This document shows, one piece after another, positions 13,016 through 25,562 of a stretch of DNA of 64,000 bases. The translations under genes and the position numbers were made by a program. The stretch comes from Hysterium pulicare CBS 123377 (lineage: Eukaryota > Ascomycota > Dothideomycetes > Hysteriales > Hysteriaceae), in assembly GCA_000467715.1 (NCBI GenBank), contig AJFK01000163.1, positions 1 to 64,000 of the forward strand, in the 5' to 3' direction. Position 1 is the first letter of the stretch; every line of letters starts with the position of its first letter. The notes below the pieces were generated by a model. The model saw only the letters and a list, made by a program, of their open reading frames with translations. It had not been told where the DNA came from and did not search any database.

Positions 13016-16000
13016 ATGTCGCCAATTAACCAAAGCGAGTTGGCACAACCGACCACCGTCGCAACAGATGCTGCAGAAAACATTAAAGTCGTCGAGGTAG
13101 TCAAGGAAAAGGATCATGGAACAGCTACAGCCGCAAAGGATGGGGAGACTGAGAGTAAGGATAACAAGGAGAAGGCAAACATCAAAAACTATTTTGTACG
13201 TGTTTCCCCATCCTGATCTGCAGCTGAACGTTAATGTCTCCTTAAGCGGGTGCTTTCATATGGAACAACCTTGGATTGGTTTTTGATGGGTGCAAGTCTC
13301 ATCACTTCAATAGGTGCTGGTATCGTAAGTTCTCCGTGTGGTCAATGTTATTCAGATCTAGCTGAACGATGATGTAAAGGCAATGCCACTCATGAACATC
13401 GTATTTGGTAAGGCCTCCTCCTCTTGTACACACTATTGTCTAACATGTACGAGGAAACCTTGTTGGGAACTTTACCGCATATTTCACACCAAATACCACC
13501 GTCACCAAAGCCGAATTTCAAGCTTCTGTCAATAAACAAGCGTACGTAAGCGCTGATAGATCTCGAGCGATGATAATACGCCGCACTTCTACATCTAGGA
13601 TATCTCCCTGAGCTGTACAAGGTGCTGACGATTGGACTCTTTAGACTCTACATAGTATACCTTTTCATCGCAAAATTTGCCATGTCATACATATCAATGG
13701 TAAGCACTTCAAGGAAATAATGAGACACCGCCCTTCATTAATGTTACCTACCAGCTCACCCTCCGAATAAGTGGCCTGAGGATATCTGCTGCTTTACGTT
13801 TGGCGTACCTTCGAGCGCTCTTTGCTCAACCAATCAGTACAATCGACACTATATCTCCCGGCAAAGTCTCTGCTCGGATCACGACATCGGCGAATACTAT
13901 TCAATTAGCCATATCCATGCAACTAGCTATGCTGGTTCAAGCACTCGCGTTTACCATTGGCCTCTACGTGGTAGCCTTTATCAAAAGCTGGCTTTTGACA
14001 TTCGTCGCGAGCGCTGCTCTACCATTCATTCTTGTCTTATATGGGATCATTGTACCATTCTTTATGAAGAATCACAAAGTTACCGAAAGCCATCTCGATA
14101 AAGCTTCAGCTCTAGCCTTCGAAATATTCTCGTCTATTCGGGTTGTTGTGGCATTTGGTGCCGAAGAAAAACTGGCTAAACAGCACCAGGAAATAGTACA
14201 GGGTGCTTTCAAAAGCGATAAAAAGAATGCTCCTTTCATGGCTTGCTTGATGTTCCCATCTATGTAAGATCCCCCGACGGATGTTAGAGAAAGTATCGTG
14301 GTTATGATAATGCTAATACTAAGTAGGATGGCAATGTACGGTATTTTCGGTTTGTCGTTCTGGTTTGGTATCAGACAATACACTCATGGGCACATACACA
14401 ACATTGGTCAGATTGTCATGTAAGTAGCTTACTTACCGATATAGTTGGACTCAACTAAACCATATCGTTAGTGTTCTCTTCAGCGTCATGATGGCTGTGA
14501 TGAGTCTCGGTAGATTGGCGGTCCCGATCATATCCGTAGCCAAAGCCGCCTCAGCTGCCACTGAGTTGTTTGTAACAATTGATGCAGAGATCCCTGATAC
14601 CTCAGGTCTCAGGGATCCAGAGGTCTCTGCTGACGCGGATATCCGGCTTGAAGAAGTTTCGTTCACCTATCCGGGTAGACCGGACGTGCAAGTTCTGAAT
14701 GCCTTGAATGTTCAATTTGAAGCAGGAAAAGTCACCGCTATAGTTGGACCTTCAGGATCTGGAAAAAGTACAATAGTGGTAAGGACACTAAGTTTTCTCC
14801 ATACAAGTTACCCAACGTACTAATTACTGATGACAGGCTCTCCTTGAGCGATGGTACGACTTTTCGAAAGCTTCATCAATGAACGTGAGCGACGAGACTG
14901 AGAAGGCGTCTATCCGCGACGACAACAAGGATGCCTCCGAAAAGCAAGGCCAAGTCCATATTGACGACGAAGAAGGGTCAAAACCGGCTGGGCTTAACTC
15001 TGGAATCATTACAGTTGGTGGTATTGACCTTCGCAACATCGATCTGAAATGGTGGAGATCCCAGATCGGGCTTGTACAACAAGAACCGTTTCTTTTCAAT
15101 GATACCATATTCAACAATATTGCGTTTGGACTCACTGGGACGCAATGGCAAGATGCGACAAAGGAAGAGAAAATGGAGATGGTAGTAGAGGCTTGCAAAG
15201 AAGCTAATGCCGATGAGTTCATCTTAAAGCTCCCACTGGTCGGTAACCTCTCCCTATACTTTATTTCTATTGCTGACTAGTATCATAGGGCTATGAAACC
15301 TTGGTCGGCGAAAGTGGCATTAAAATGTCTGGAGGCCAACGTCAACGGCTTGCCATCGCCCGAAGTATCATCAAGAAACCTCCGATTCTTATTTTGGACG
15401 AAGCTACCAGTTCCATTGATGTTCGAACCGAGCGTATCGTACAGGCTGCCCTTGACCGCGTTTCTCAAAATCGAACAACAATCGTCATCGCACATCGTCT
15501 ATCAACAATCAAGCGAGCAGACAAGATCGTTGTGCTCCGGCGGGGCAGACTTGTTGAACAAGGCAACCATGAAGAGCTTCTTAGCAATGAAGATGGAGTA
15601 TACTCCGGACTAGTCCGCGCACAAGAACTTGCTATGGAGCAAGAGGAGGAAATCGAGGATGACATCGCATTACACAAAACGGAAACTAGTGCGACAGATC
15701 ATTCAGGAGCTGCAAAAGATGAGCAAGGCAAACTTCTATCGGTCGATAAGGAACCCGGGTATACGCAGAGGGGTATATTCAGAAGTTTCGGGCTATTGAT
15801 ATACGAGCAGAGATCCGATAAGTTGCTCTATGGCATGACAATATTAGGTGCTCTCGGTGCAGGAGGTAAGGAGACTTCGCCACTTCTATGATCATTTACT
15901 CACAAGTGACAGCCGTCTATCCTATTCAAGCGTACGTATTCGCAAACATCATCCAGGTATTCACATATACGGGACAAAAGCTCGTCGACCGCGGAAATTT

Positions 16001-17763
16001 CTGGTCTGGAATGTTTGGAATCGAGGCTTTAGGCGTAGGAATATCTTACTTCATTCTTGGATGGGCCTCGCACATCATATCCATGGTATGTTTTGTCGGA
16101 TTGGAGTCCAATTTTAACTGACAGATGTTAGGCTGTCTCGACTTTTTACCGTCAAGAATATCTCCAGAACATGCTTAAGAAGCGCATTCCGTTCTTCGAT
16201 GTTGAAGGCCATTCGGCGGGCTCTTTGACTTCACGAGTTAGCACTGATGCGACTCAGCTACAGCAACTAATGGGGACTGAAATGTCAATGGCACTAATCG
16301 CCGCCGTGAATCTAGTTGGTTCAATTGCAATCGCCTTCGCCTATGGCTGGAAACTCACATTGGTCGGTTTATTCGCAGCGCTCCCACCTATCCTCGCTGC
16401 TGGTTATCTACGGATCAGCCTGGAGCAAAAATTCGAACAAATGAATGCTGCCGTTTTCGAAGACAGCTCTCAATTCGCTTCCGAAGCCGTTGGAGCCTTT
16501 CGAACTGTCATGGCTCTCATCATGGAAGATTCGATTGGTGATCGTTACGCGAAACTCCTCAGTGGTCATATATCAAAAGCATGGAGTACCGCCAGAATCA
16601 GCACCATTGTCTTCGCCGCTTCAGACAGTGTCGAGTTGGCATGCATGGCTTTGTGCTTCTGGTACGGCGGTACTTTGCTGGCGTCGCGCGAATACGGCCT
16701 TGTCGACTTTTTCATCATCTACATGGCCGTGGTTCAGGGCGCTGTGGCCGCCGGCATGTTCTTCTCTTTCGCTCCCAACATGGCCGAAGCGACTGGGGCT
16801 GCCAATCGAATTCTCAGCATGCGACCGATAACCAAACAAGAGGGCTCGAAGTTTGATTCTCTTAGATCTTCTGAAGGCGGTGTTGGCGTCGAGTTCAAGA
16901 ACGTCTACTTCACATACCAGAGCCGCGAAGTACCAGTCCTCACAGGACTAAATATGAAGATCCAACCCGGCCAATTCGCTGCTCTCGTCGGCGCATCCGG
17001 CTGCGGTAAGTCCACCACCATCTCCCTCCTGGAACGATTCTACAACCCCGACTCCGGGGCAATCACCTACGGAGACCAAGAGATCTCCTCGGTCGATGTA
17101 TCCGCATACCGCAAAACCATCAGTCTCGTTTCTCAGGAACCGACGCTCTATGAAGGCACGATACGCGAAAACGTCAGTCTGTCCGTCGATACGGCCGAGG
17201 ACGCAGCTATCGAGCAAGCCTGCATCGACGCCCAGATCCACGAGTTCATCACGTCGCTTCCGGACGGCTTTAACACGCGCTTGGGGCCGAAAGGTATGTC
17301 GCTTTCTGGAGGACAGAAGCAGCGACTTTCGCTGGCAAGAGCACTACTACGGAAGCCGAAGTTACTTTTACTGGATGAGGCGACAAGTAGTTTGGATTCG
17401 GAAAGTGAGAAGCAGGTGCAGGCGGCTATTGAGAGGGCGGCGGCGGATGATGGGAAGACGGTTATTGCTGTTGCTCACGTAAGACCATCCTCCACTCATT
17501 TGTTTCCTTTTGTCTATGGAAGACCGGAGCTAACCTGTCCATAGCGTCTTGCAACGATTCAGAAAGCGGACGTGATATTCGTCATGGGAAGTGGAAGGGT
17601 TTTGGAACATGGAGATCATCAAACACTATTAAGAAAGAGGGGCATGTATTACCAAATGGTATGTCGACCTCACATTCTCGCTACTACCCTCATCTTTCTC
17701 CTCTGCTTCGTAGAAGGAAAGCTAACATATTCACAGTGCCAAGCTCAAGCTCTGGATCGATAA
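13016..17763 (+). CDS. ABCB (MDR/P-glycoprotein type) full ABC transporter
   Basis: Membrane exporter with the order TMD1-NBD1-TMD2-NBD2. Fourteen exons, all in phase: 13016-13195, 13247-13324, 13380-13407, 13454-13541, 13645-13699, 13755-14263, 14327-14419, 14472-14778, 14837-15238, 15289-15865, 15913-16085, 16132-17478, 17545-17658, 17737-17763; 1325 aa, the usual size. NBD1 has Walker [10 protein letters not shown] (near 440), signature MSGGQRQR and Walker [13 protein letters not shown] with H-loop IAHRLST. NBD2 has Walker [10 protein letters not shown] (near 1117), signature LSGGQKQR and [12 protein letters not shown]; its H-loop is restored only by splicing (AVAH-RLAT). The soluble lysine/glutamate-rich N-terminus is typical of fungal Pmd1/Mdr1 relatives. 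Exon 9 ends at an unusual donor GTCGGT. All catalytic motifs are intact. Substrate unknown; drug or toxin export is inferred from the family. Confidence 0.93.
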
Positions 17764-18517
17764 TCCCATCTCCCTCATCTCTATGCAAGCCTTGCATTCT
17801 GGACATCGTTCTTGCCATCGCGGATACCAATCGTTGCATACATGGCGTACATACATCTCCACACCAGGTGTTTGATTTTCGGGATTATATTTCTGTAAAG
17901 ACCTTGCGACTATTCTCTACTCGATATATACATAGACCATCACTTTCATACCTAATTAATAGCGAAAAGTCTATTCAAGATCTCTCGCCAAACACTAGAA
18001 TGAACGGTTTCCATAAGTACTATAGTGAGTGTTCACTCCATGGATCAAACTTTGAACGAAAAGCTGTCGTCACTCCGCGCTGAGACAAAACGTACATGGC
18101 CGAGCATTAGAATTTATGACCGCAAAAGAGGATCTGATATCCAGAAATTTTGGAAATGGTTAAGCAGTATCCTCATTTTCATTCCCCCATCATTTTCCTT
18201 CACGCATTCTCGAGTTCCAGTAACTTTTTACGCCGATTCTTCAGCTTCGAAGGAATTTTAGATAGCATGCACCAGTCCTCCTGCGAGCTTGGAAACTCGC
18301 TCGAACCGCATCCGCCTTTCATCCCTCCCTCAGCCTGAAATGGGGGAGTGTGAAATACACTTGAGCTGAATGCCCATACCATGAAAGAGACGCCCCTCCC
18401 CCAGCCGCCACCCTCACACTATTCCAGCGGACCCATGCCTTCATAATGGATATAAGAAAGAAAGAAAGCAACAAAAGAAGAGGAAAAGAAGGAATGAAGG
18501 ATAGGAAAGGGGATGAA
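17764..18517. other. Convergent 3' intergenic region
   Basis: Lies between the 3' ends of the ABC transporter and the secreted-protein gene. No gene supported; only chance frames of 60-140 codons. Confidence 0.5.
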
Positions 18518-19631
18518 TCAAGCACCCGCCTCACACCTCACACTCCGAATCTTCTGATCAAACTTCGCACTCAACCAATCCGCACTCACGTGCCCCCACT
18601 TCAACATATCGGCACTACTCTGCGACACGCAGTCTTGGTATCTGAGTCCCTCGCATCAGCAACCATCTAAAAGCAGAGAGAAAAGGCAGCGGACTCACGT
18701 GTAAAAGCAACACGAGTACCCGGACTCGACGGTCAGAGACCTCACGTGCTCGTCGTAGTCTCCGAAGAGGTTGTCGAGGTTCGTGCAGAGGGTGCTGGCG
18801 GGGACGGCGATGTTGTCGCCGAGAAGGTTTTGTTGTTTGTAGAGGGTTGCGCTTCTGCCGTCGGCGAACTATATTGGGGCGAGGGGGTTAGAGTGGGTTG
18901 ATACTGAAGGGGTTCATACGCGTTTACGCTCGGTGCAAAAAATGGGGGAGAGAAGTGCCCCGGTTAAGCGAATCTTTACAGCCTTGGAGAATAGAGCCCA
19001 AGGCCCAGAAATAGATTCTCGAGGGAAAGAAAAGGATTGAAACTAACAACATCCTTAGCCTCGGCGCCCACAGACTGCCCATCCACAATAACGGTCCCCC
19101 TCGTCAGCGTTAAGTTCCCAGCGAAAACGGTAGCGTTGGTTCCGCAGATGTACGCTTGGATGCGATGGACCATGACGGAAGGGATCGAGTCGAGGCGTGT
19201 GGGGCCTTGGACTATCATGCTATGGATACCGACTGGATCGACGCAGACCTCGCCGCTGAAGAAAGCGCAGGTAGTGGATGTTGATATGGCAAGGGATTCG
19301 ATTGAGCGATCGCTTGTTCATTCCCGAGTTAATAGGGAGGAAAACGGGGGATATGGAAATAGGTGATCAGGTGATGAAGAGGAGGGAAGGGGGTGTTTGG
19401 TCGGGACTAAGCAAGGTAAGTTACTTACAGACTCAAAGTGTTGTGGATAGTCGTCATGCACGTATTCGGCATATCTAAGATGAGCGAAGTACAATTATCG
19501 CTCAACGTCTCTCCCGTACACGCCCTTCCAACTATCGTTGCTGCAGAAGCCGTCTCCACATCATACACCGGAAGCCCAGCAACGCCCAGCACCAGAGCGC
19601 CGACAGCACCGAAGAGGAACCCGACGCGCAT
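18518..19631 (-). CDS. Secreted cysteine-containing protein of unknown function
   Basis: Four exons: 19429-19631, 19048-19312, 18699-18868, 18518-18641; 253 aa, phases consistent. A clear signal peptide opens the protein (FLFGAVGALVLGVAGLP). The mature part has about eleven cysteines, two next to each other (SCCFY), and one NAT and one NLT sequon, which together suggest an extracellular, disulfide-bonded and glycosylated protein. No enzyme motif or known domain was seen. The acceptor of intron 1 has two in-frame choices (before 19312 or just before the GEVC segment); the first was chosen because a branch-like TTAACTC precedes it. Its neighbours, a drug-type exporter and a Zn2Cys6 regulator, do not define its role. 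An effector-like role is possible but unproven. Confidence 0.72.
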
Positions 19632-20492
19632 ATTGACCCGGTTAACAACAAGCTCTTCAGATCCGTGTCGCAGTCAAAGTGAAAAGATCGTCCGTTCGTT
19701 CGGTCGCAGGTGGAGTAAGTTTCAAAGCTTGAGTCGTCGTCTTAAAAAGATTATCGGTCGGTCGTTTGCTTTCGAGTAGAGTAGATTAAACCCGCTAGAA
19801 AACCAAGCAACTTTATGACTTCATTTCCTTTGGGGAACCTGTTAACCGTGTCCTATATGCCACGTTGGCCAAGACCTGGGGTTACAGGGCGAATTCCTGC
19901 TCGTCGGTTTGGAATTAAAGCTGCAATTTGAGCGTGATTGGGGCTAATCGATCGATTCCTGGTCCTCGGGCCGCCGAGCCGGGGTGTTTGTTCCGAGTAT
20001 GGGTTGCCTGTGATGAGAGTATTTCCAGCGCGTGATAGAGTCTTTTGTTCAGGTAAAGTCGAGGATTCGATGTTCAGGTGGTTTTTTCTTGTAGTTGGTT
20101 TGTGAGCTTGACCTCATTGGCCTAGACTACACTGCTGGGTGCCGGATTCGGCTAGATCACGATGAAGGGCAGCTAGTGATGAAATACCCGCAACCACGAA
20201 GCTCAATGCTGGTATGTTAGTAAGGTTTAGAATTATTCTATCCAACGTAAAGTAAAATGTAAATCGGTCGTCGTAATCGACAAGCAACCGACTCCTATCC
20301 TTGGGGATCAATGTGTAGTCTACAGATCGAACAGGTCGAGTACAGGCTCGCTAGGCCCGTAGAATCAGGATGCAAGGTTGGGGTGTAGAGTCCTGGGAGT
20401 TTGGTAACACAATCCATACGGGCCACCAGCTGAAAATATACGTACGATGAGTTGAGTAGTTGCCTTAGCGTACCGTCCTTCGAAACCAAGCC
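19632..20492. other. Intergenic, promoter of secreted protein
   Basis: No gene supported. Only frames shorter than 70 codons without family signatures are present. Confidence 0.5.
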
Positions 20493-21867
20493 TTAGATGC
20501 ATATAGCACTATCCACCACCGTGTCTCGTGGTGAAGCAGACAAGATCGGACTTCCAGAGTTAGGACATATCGGCAAATTGATCACACCACAAGTCCAAGC
20601 CGTGCTCGGATCAACCAACCCAAAATCCTCAGCCGGCCACCACATAGCCTTCCTCCAATCCGGCTCCAGAGAATCCCAAATGGCCCTCAATACTCTTTTA
20701 CCCCAACCGTTCATGTACCAAAGAGAGGGTGCATGGTGCAGTGGGATGCTCCAATGCGCCAACAAAACTAAAGCCATTGGCGTTTTGGCTTGAAGCAAGG
20801 AGAAGAATTCGGGCGATATGGACGTCGGCCAGTAGAGTATGTGAGCCCAGTTTGGTGGATGGACGGGGATGATGCCGAAGAAGTGGCGGAGTTCGAAGAT
20901 GGCTCGTTGATAGATTGCTTTGTTTTCGTTGGAATCAGTTGAAGAGGAGTTGAACGTGTCGAGGTCGTCTAATGCTTTCCCCATATTCTCAGGGAGAGCA
21001 TGAATCTGTGGGTTGTTTCGCTGCTTGACCAATTTTCCTATCGCGCCTTCTTCCACGGAAGCCCGAACGCCATTCAAAACCGACCAACCGCGTCTTAAGA
21101 CGGCAAGAATGTCTATGAATGCACCAACGGGATCTGATACATCCCCGAATTTGAATACTGCAGGCAGACCGATCGAGAAAAGCACCACAAGTAACGAGAA
21201 TGCTGTAGTGGCGGTGCCGTTTTCAGGGGTTACATCTGTCACTACCGATCGAAACATAGCTACAGCCTTTTCATGATGACTACGCGCGATTTGAGCGTAA
21301 AGTTCCCGATTGAAAGTTCGCAAGTGAGATATATGCAAAGCAGCCAGTGCGAGGATAGCATGCATTAAGAAGTGATGAGTTTGGGCTTCCTGGGGCACGG
21401 TCGTTTGCCATATATCGTGAAATTCTCGCCGTGAAAGGGTGAGTGCTGTTCTGGTAGAGAACTGATGCATGAGTTCAAGATCTTGGAAATTTAGGGTCGG
21501 GATTGGCATTGGAGCATTCAGACAATATGAATCAGGTGATAGAGGGAATTGGTATCTATATGGGCTTAGGTCAAACTGGGTAGATCATAGGAACGTTTGC
21601 GCAGGTAAAGACTTACTGGTTCTGGTAAACTTGTACAGGTGTTCTTGGAGTCAGGCTTAAGCTTAAGGAAGAATAATCACAAACAACGCCCCATTTGACG
21701 CAATTCGAACATCGAGGCGGCTTCTCATCACACTGAGGGCCGGTATGAGACATTAGCCAACCGGTAATTAGCTAGGAAATGAAGGAACGTACCTTCTTCC
21801 TCCTCTTCTTACACTGCCCGCACCCGTTCCTCGATTTAGTATGCGTTTTCCTCGAACCGCCAGCCAT
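20493..21867 (-). CDS. Zn2Cys6 (Gal4-type) transcription factor
   Basis: Three exons: 21793-21867, 21617-21732, 20493-21555; 417 aa. Exons 1 and 2 together form the binuclear zinc cluster: C16, C19, C26, C33, C36 and C43 in GCGQCKKRRKKCDEKPP and the following RCSNC...C. The first intron cuts right before C26, so the cluster is visible only after splicing. The rest is helical and resembles the ligand-sensing region of Upc2-like (sterol uptake control) fungal regulators, with LMHAILALAALHISHL a typical segment. A short, 417 aa protein with the cluster at the N-terminus fits that subgroup. Targets are not evident; the ABC exporter gene is about 3 kb away beyond the secreted-protein gene, but a regulatory link is speculation. 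Confidence 0.85.
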
Positions 21868-22701
21868 GTTTCAACCAATCAACCAACAAAGATTACCGAC
21901 GCTGATTAACTACAAACAAATGGAATGAAAAGCAACAGCGTTAATTTTTCTGGAGAGGGACAATACGCCTGTACATGGCTATGAGCTGCGTATAGGAAGA
22001 AGGACGATAAGAAGTGAGAAGCGTGCGGATCCTCGGAACCGGAAAAGGAAAAGCGTCAGCGTATGCTAAAGGCGTACACTTGACCTTTTCTGACTCTGTG
22101 GCGCTGATCTTGCGTCTAGTCCCTGTGGATAAACACGATACTGGATTATGATTGGAGAGTTGGAATCTTTGCTGCATGAAAGATGTACTAATCTAGAAGG
22201 AGGAAGGTCAACTCTGATCTCACAGCAGCGTATTTATCTGACGACCATCATTCAAATCTTGAAGAAGGGTTTGGTAAAGCTCAACCACGCGAATTCATTC
22301 AAATTTTGTGAGAGGGCGATTGCTTGAAGTAGATTTCATCAACAAAATGGGTTTTCATCCTTGTATGTTATATCATCTTATGGATCCTAAAAAGACAGAC
22401 GCCTACGCGATACCTTCTGACCTCCAGTTGAACCATGGCAAGTATAAGAGGACGAAGCTTGATAGCATTTACAGACGGAAACTATGTCTTTTATAGAACC
22501 ATCATACTCAGCATATCATTACGGAAGTTCCTTGTCCTATCAGGACCAGGGAGTAGTCGGAAAACCACTCCTTCAACACCACTTTTACTCTCCAAACCAT
22601 CATGCAATTCCATTAGGACTCCTCTCTGCCCCTCCAATCACTTTCCCAAAAGTTGACTTTTCAGGCCACGAATTATTTCCATACTCCTCCCAACACTCAT
22701 C
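21868..22701. other. Intergenic
   Basis: Contains the promoter of the Zn2Cys6 gene and the 3' flank of the HET gene. Plus-strand frames at 22435-22882 overlap the HET gene's antisense and have no signature. Confidence 0.45.
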
Positions 22702-24936
22702 TCAAAGAACCCTAAACTCCTCCACCACCGCACAATCAAACAACCCCACAACCCGCCTATTAAACCCCGGACACCTTTTCGAAAACGCCTTATCCAACGA
22801 TTCCGGATCCGCCTGTATCTCAGCCATGCTCTCCGCTATGATAAGACTAGGCTCGATCGAAACATATCCGATACGCTGGTAGGCATGCGGCTCCGAGGGA
22901 TCGTCTTTGAGTACTAAGCACGCGAGTCGGGATATAGTTCCATCTTTACGGACGCCTCCTATGCGGAGGATTTGGACTGTTGATCCGCTTTCGAGGTATC
23001 CTGGGCCGTGTTCCCAGATGGGGTAGTCGAGACGGAAGAAATATTTAACATTGTCGATGACGAGATGGTAGGTAGGTCGAAGAAGTCGGTTTTGCGAATT
23101 GGCAATGTTTGATTTGTTGGAATCTTCCTGGCCTAGGCGCCAGTATATGGTTCCTTTGACAGCCTTAGTTGAAAGGATGAGATACGCAGAAGCCAGCTCT
23201 CCGGCATAGTCTGGACCTGCTGGCACACATTCCGCTTCGATGACTTTGGCATACTCTATATCGAGCTCGTTTGTGTCATGGCCAACGTCCTCTCCAGGAG
23301 CAATGACGGAAGCCCAAGACCAGCTAGGAGCTCTCCACTCTGCTGGCCTTGGGTGGTAGGTTAGTGTATACCACAGCAAATCCGAAAGCAAAGATTTCCG
23401 CCATAAGCCAGCTAAGTATTGATCGTGGGCCCCGGAATTCAGTTGCTTGGCGAGACCGGAAAGTGCGGGGAATATGTCTTTAGTGTAGGTTAATCCGAGC
23501 TGCATGTATTTTCTGGTGAGTCGTCTCCAGGAGTCGCTCTCGAAGCTATTGACGTTGGAGGCACTGCGCTGGGACGAACGACGAGCGTAGTCTGTTTTTG
23601 GGTGAACGGTGGATGTAGTCGCTGATCCACATTCACAGGCGGAGCTTTCTCTACATTCCCAGTTTAGCTCATAGCCGGCAAAATGTAGGACTCTAGGCGA
23701 AAGTAATCGTTCTTGATGGACCCATGCTCTTTTTAAAAGGGGGAAATCATCCTTGTCTCGTGTGACAAAGATATGTGGCAGCCAGAACCGAGCATAGACG
23801 GTAACTGGACTCTCATTGAGATCGTTTACGATAAGCTTATGGGGGTGGTAAAACTGTTGGTATGACCTGGTAAAACAACCCTCATCAGATGACGAAGCAG
23901 CCGTGGCGGCGATAGTAATATACGAGTTCTGGTATATAGACGCCATTTGCGCGGCCTCCTTCTGCCAATCCAATAGATCGTCCTGAACAATGCAGAGTGA
24001 GTCAATCCATATCCACCTAAGGCCGAGCCGATGAGCGAAGCAGACAGCGTCTTGGAAAGATCTTGGTAACGCGGTTGGCGGTATCTCCTTTTTGAAGTCA
24101 CCGAGAGTTCTAGTAGTGGTGCGTAACATTGGAGACTTCGCGTTCTGTATACCCCAACAATGGCTTAAACAGGCATACCGCTCCTGCTCTCCTTTAGTTT
24201 CGTAAAGGCGAAGAGTTGGTTCCTCGATGGAACCGATATCAAGAACTCTCGTAGGTAGCGGTTGTTCTAAGCCAGGTCCACATTCCGGGTGATTGGAGAT
24301 GCAATTTTCTAGCCAGTGCCTAGCAGACGATAGACTAGCAAGGGAGGCGGTGTCACCAGGCGGAATATTCAGGACTTGAGGCCGTAACGCAGGGTCAGAC
24401 TTCTGCATGACAGCATTCCTCGATAAAGCTACCAGAGTCAGAGGGAGAGTGCCAGTATGCCATATCGATAAATCAGTGATGTCTGCTTATGACAATTGTA
24501 CTGTGCACAGATTCGCCAAATGGAAATTGTACAGGGCCGTGTATGAAAGAAGAAACGTGATTGACAGTGAAATACGCAGACCAGACAGCTTTGACGAACG
24601 AATATAAATACACAACTTACAATCCCCAACAAAAAACTCCAAAACCCGATGTTTCCACGGATTATCCCCCCCACAAAAAATCAAAAGCGTCTCGAACGGC
24701 GTATGTCGTTTTTCAACCATCATATCCCGATCATCCAGGATCTCCCTCGGAGCACATCTCACAATCGCCTCGTTTTGAATGGTACAAACATGGCATCCAT
24801 CTCTGGCAAAAGCCGCGATTTGACGGAGAGTGTACTTCCCAGGTCGGGTTCCAAGATCGCTCGGACATTGGTGCTTGCTGTGTAGGATTTCCTTCATACA
24901 CGCGAGGGGAGGGGCATTGTTTGAGGTGCTGGCCAT
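22702..24936 (-). CDS. HET-domain protein
   Basis: Two exons: 24621-24936 and 22702-24428; 680 aa. The HET domain spans about residues 190-340 and shows its three blocks: YACLSHCWG, LRWIWIDSLCIVQDD and NSYITIAATAASSSDEGCF. In filamentous ascomycetes HET proteins trigger the cell death that follows fusion of incompatible strains, though most genomic copies have no tested role. The N-terminus before the domain carries a cysteine pair (DGCHVC), as in many family members. The C-terminus lacks WD40, ankyrin or NACHT parts. The 192 bp intron is long for this genome, so a small extra exon inside it cannot be excluded; otherwise the phases match (T plus CT). The ATG chosen is at 24934-24936, because the frame further upstream lacks one. 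Confidence 0.85.
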
Positions 24937-25562
24937 TGTGGTAGGGCGCGGTTTATATTTGAGAGGATGTGTAGAGTCCACCGAAACTCTTGAGGGACCC
25001 TTTCAGATGTGTGTGGGAGCATGGATATGAACAAACGTAGGACTCAGAAGCATCAACGAAAGAATGGAGTAGGTCGTGAGATCAAGGGTGCCAGGCATCT
25101 GTTTCGGCTCGCGCCATTTGTCTCACGAAACATTGGGATGGATAGGCACATCACATTTGAGGCTAGCAGTCGATTGTCGAGATGTGGAAATGATTCTCTG
25201 AAAGAGAGGCAAAACCGGAGGTATGGAGTTCTCTGTTTGCATTTCTGATTGAGTCGGAAGGTGCGAAGTGGTTCGCTTAGTAAAGTAACCCATATGTTAA
25301 ATCGTTAGGAGGATCTTTGCCGCAGCATCTATGTCTACCTAGATAGATAGAGCATAGTTATGATATCAAGAATAGCTTATAGAGAGTTTTAATTCCAATA
25401 AATACCAGTGAGAAGCCTAGTCTCTATATCCATCTATCCAAACTCCAGCAGCCCATGCTTTCGCATCCTTGAGCAGAATTCCTAGTCTTCATCCCAACCC
25501 TCCAGTACCTTACAAACCATGCAAAGAACAGTATCAACAAACGAAGAGATAAACTCCCATAT
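24937..25562. other. Intergenic
   Basis: HET gene promoter side and 3' flank of the Atos-type gene. Nothing recognised. A run of AT-rich sequence with gataga repeats occurs near 25341-25350. Confidence 0.45.

Noticed and set aside
13016-24936. Secondary-metabolite gene cluster
   Set aside because: An exporter and a Zn2Cys6 regulator are present, but no polyketide synthase, peptide synthetase, terpene cyclase or tailoring enzyme was found.
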